NCBI GenBank assembly: GCA_013823505.1
Contig: PNMH01000121.1
Span: 1-8,730, forward strand
Direction: 5' to 3'
Length of the DNA: 8,730 bases
Origin: Polaromonas sp.
Lineage (GTDB): Bacteria > Pseudomonadota > Gammaproteobacteria > Burkholderiales > Burkholderiaceae
The first letter of the stretch is position 1. Every line of letters starts with the position of its first letter. The notes under the pieces were generated by a model that saw only the letters and a program-made list of their open reading frames with translations, was not told where the DNA came from and ran no database searches. Below, one piece after another: positions 6,901 through 8,730 of this stretch. Both the position numbers and the translations under genes were made by a program.

Positions 6901-7467
6901 GTGCCCTCCAACGATCCCACGCCCTTCGATCACAACGCCGCGCTGGCCGCATGCGCCCGTGGCGACCAAGGCGCCCTCCAGCGCCTTTACGAACGCGAAA
7001 ACCGGTTCCTGATGGGCGTGGCCCTGCGCATCGTGCGCGACCGTGCCGCTGCCGAAGACGTGTTGCACGACGCGTTCATGGCCATCTGGAACCGGGCTTC
7101 CACGTTCGACCCCGCGCGTGGCGAAGGCCGCGGTTGGATGTGCAGCATCGTGCGCAACGGCGCCCTGAGTGCGGTGCGCGCCAGTGCCCGCACCGTGTCG
7201 GTGGACGAAGAACTTCTCGATGATCTGCAGGACGCCGAACCCCAGGCCGCACCCGACATGCTCGACGCCTTTTCCATGCGCTCCACGCTGGGGCAGCTCG
7301 ACCACTGCCTGGAACGCCTGGACGTGGCCAAGCGCAACTGCGTGCTGTTGGCCTACCTCGATGGTTGCACGCACGTCGAGATCGCCGACCGCCTGAGCGC
7401 ACCGCTGGGCTCGGTGAAGGCCTGGATCCGCAGGGGCATGGCTTCTCTCAAGGAGTGCCTCGCATGA
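6901..7467 (+). CDS. ECF RNA polymerase sigma factor, SigK-like
   Basis: Extracytoplasmic-function sigma factor (188 aa) with region 2 at about 21-95 (AAAEDVLHDAFMAIWNRAS around 49-67; RGWMCSIVRNGALSAVRA at 77-94) and region 4 at about 131-187, whose helix-turn-helix runs through THVEIADRLSAPLGSVKAWI (157-176). The PLGSVKAWIRRGM pattern is typical of sigma factors partnered with RskA-type anti-sigma factors. C136 and C186 in CLERL and KECLA are 50 residues apart, the same spacing as the disulfide-forming C133/C183 of M. tuberculosis SigK (from memory). GTG 6901 is the start: the frame is open upstream but has no better start codon, and the length then fits the family. No Shine-Dalgarno sequence precedes it, suggesting weak or leaderless translation. 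It overlaps the anti-sigma gene by ATGA. Confidence 0.92.
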   Translation: MPSNDPTPFDHNAALAACARGDQGALQRLYERENRFLMGVALRIVRDRAAAEDVLHDAFMAIWNRASTFDPARGEGRGWMCSIVRNGALSAVRASARTVSVDEELLDDLQDAEPQAAPDMLDAFSMRSTLGQLDHCLERLDVAKRNCVLLAYLDGCTHVEIADRLSAPLGSVKAWIRRGMASLKECLA

Positions 7468-8168
7468 GCCTTGATCCGGTGCAACAACTCGCCGCCGACT
7501 ACGTGCTCGGCACGCTGTCCGCTGGCCAGCGCATCGAGGTCGAGGAGCGCTTGCCCAGAGACGCCATGCTGCGCACCGCCGTGCAGCAGTGGGAAGCCAA
7601 ACTGCAGCCCCTGACCCAACTGGTGGAGCCGGTCGAGCCTTCACCCGCGCTGTGGCAGCGCATTGAAAACAGCCTGCCTGCGAAGCCGCGTGCCGTGCCC
7701 GCCAGCAAGCCGGGCGACCTCAGCCATTGGTGGAACAGCGTGGCCTTCTGGCGCTTCGCTGCCGCCACCGGTTTTGCTGCAGCCAGCGTGATGGCCATCG
7801 CCCCCACCGTGGGCTTGTTCGCGCCCGCGCGCCCGCAGTTCATGGTGGTGCTGGTGGCCCCGCAAGGCACCGCACCCGGCTGGGTGGTGCAGACCAGCAG
7901 TCAGCGCAACCTCAAGTTGATTCCGGTGGCCCCCGAGCCGGTGCCTGCGCAGCGTTCGCTGCAGTTCTGGACCAAGGCCGACAGCTGGAGCGCGCCCGTG
8001 TCGCTGGGTCTGGTGGAGCCGGGCAAACCGATCGAGATCCCGCTCGACAAGCTGCCCCCGATCCAGCCCAACCAGCTGTTCGAGATCACCGTGGAGCCCT
8101 ACAACGGTTCACCCACCGGCCGGCCGACCGGGCCGATTCAGTTCATCGGGCGGTCGGTGCAGCTTTGA
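7464..8168 (+). CDS. RskA-family membrane-anchored anti-sigma factor
   Basis: Anti-sigma factor (234 aa) expected to hold the preceding sigma factor at the inner membrane. The N-terminal cytoplasmic part (1-50, LAADYVLGTLSAGQRIEVEE at 9-28) is the sigma-binding domain and lacks the HxxxCxxC zinc motif. One membrane segment is at about 95-119 (FAAATGFAAASVMAIAP), placing 120-234 in the periplasm. The outer domain has the RskA pattern: SLQFWTKAD (165-173), SLGLVEPGKPIEIPL (180-194), FEITVEPYNGSPTGRPTGP (206-224). AAGGAG at 7450-7455 precedes the ATG by eight bases, a much stronger ribosome-binding site than that of the sigma gene, so the anti-sigma factor may be made in excess. Overlap with the sigma stop couples translation. 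Release would be by regulated proteolysis as in the family; no protease gene is in the window. Confidence 0.93.
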   Translation: MSLDPVQQLAADYVLGTLSAGQRIEVEERLPRDAMLRTAVQQWEAKLQPLTQLVEPVEPSPALWQRIENSLPAKPRAVPASKPGDLSHWWNSVAFWRFAAATGFAAASVMAIAPTVGLFAPARPQFMVVLVAPQGTAPGWVVQTSSQRNLKLIPVAPEPVPAQRSLQFWTKADSWSAPVSLGLVEPGKPIEIPLDKLPPIQPNQLFEITVEPYNGSPTGRPTGPIQFIGRSVQL

Positions 8169-8193
8169 CCTGAGCCAGACCTCCGCCTGGGCA

Positions 8194-8730
8194 TCACTGG
8201 AACGCCACCTCCGCAAAACTCCGCAGCTTGCGGCTGTGCAGCTGGTCCGGTCCACCCTCGCGCAGGAGGTCGATGGCGCGAATGCCGATGCGCAGGTGTT
8301 GGTCGACCCGCTCGCGGTAGAAATGGTTGGCCATGCCGGGCAGCTTGATCTCGCCGTGCAGCGGTTTGTCGCTCACGCAGAGCAGGGTGCCATAGGGCAC
8401 GCGGAAGCGGAAACCGTTGGCGGCGATGGTGGCGGACTCCATGTCGAGCGCCACGGCGCGCGATTGTGAAAACCGGCGCTGCGGCTTGTTGTCGGGCAGC
8501 AGTTCCCAGTTGCGGTTGTCGGTGCTGGCCACGGTGCCGGTGCGCATGATGCGTTTGACATCTTCCGGCGCCACACCGGTCACGTCGGCCACGGCCACCT
8601 CCAGCGCGAGCTGGATCTCGGCCAGCGCGGGAATCGGCACCCACAACGGCAGTTCTTCGTCGAGCACGTGGTCTTCACGCACATACGCGTGGGCCAGCAC
8701 ATAGTCACCCAGCTGCTGGCTGGTGCGCAG
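8194..8730 (-). CDS. amn: AMP nucleosidase, C-terminal part (5' partial at right edge)
   Basis: Hydrolyses AMP to adenine and ribose 5-phosphate, controlling adenylate level and purine salvage. 178 residues are visible; the E. coli enzyme has 484, so about two thirds is beyond the right edge. The frame is open to position 8730 (QQLGDYVLAHAYVREDHV reads across 8700). The nucleoside-phosphorylase-like catalytic domain is visible: LWVPIPALAEIQ, SRAVALDMESATIAANG with the purine/ribose-binding DMES, FRVPYGTLLCVSDKPLHGEI with the catalytic aspartate of SDKP, and the conserved tail IGIRAIDLLR...LHSRKLRSF. The GTG at 8700 is an internal valine, not a start. It is convergent with the anti-sigma gene, 25 bp between stops, with no clear terminator in the gap. 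Confidence 0.95.
   Translation of the reverse strand: MRTSQQLGDYVLAHAYVREDHVLDEELPLWVPIPALAEIQLALEVAVADVTGVAPEDVKRIMRTGTVASTDNRNWELLPDNKPQRRFSQSRAVALDMESATIAANGFRFRVPYGTLLCVSDKPLHGEIKLPGMANHFYRERVDQHLRIGIRAIDLLREGGPDQLHSRKLRSFAEVAFQ

Overview
The window reads as chromosomal DNA of a high-GC betaproteobacterium, most likely a Comamonadaceae member close to Hydrogenophaga. This rests on the strong G/C third-position bias, the TACAAT-type promoter, and protein flavours such as the class I phosphatidylserine decarboxylase, the NodI/NodJ-like exporter and the small 'LNPFVLMLDPE...CRPLDKPLIPK' protein. The species is inference. There are no RNA genes, insertion sequences, phage genes or CRISPR arrays; it is an ordinary densely packed chromosome with ten intact or partial genes plus one degenerate-looking ATPase.

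Layout, left to right: (1) the C-terminal part of a YbdK-type carboxylate-amine ligase, cut by the left edge; (2) a 178-bp gap with a candidate promoter and inverted repeats, then an 84-residue protein of unknown function; (3) tail-to-tail with it, a two-gene ABC-2 exporter on the minus strand (NodI-like ATPase then NodJ-like permease, 3 bp apart); (4) divergent from the exporter, psd (phosphatidylserine decarboxylase) and purT (formate-dependent GAR transformylase), 25 bp apart and probably co-transcribed; (5) tail-to-tail with purT, an orphan MacB/LolD-like ABC ATPase on the minus strand whose signature, catalytic glutamate, D-loop and H-loop are all altered; (6) divergent from it, a DUF3455 lipoprotein, a strong hairpin, then an ECF sigma factor and its membrane-anchored RskA-type anti-sigma factor overlapping by ATGA; (7) convergent with these, the C-terminal part of AMP nucleosidase (amn), cut by the right edge.

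The housekeeping genes serve phospholipid synthesis (psd) and purine synthesis and salvage (purT, amn). The regulatory core is the sigma/anti-sigma pair. The sigma factor is SigK-like and carries two cysteines (C136 and C186) 50 residues apart, matching the spacing of the redox-sensing pair described for mycobacterial SigK. The lipoprotein just upstream has an ECF-like promoter candidate (TGCATCC, 16 nt, CGTAGTA), so a small envelope redox-response module is a reasonable hypothesis. The two most unusual items are that module and the motif-less but unbroken ABC ATPase.
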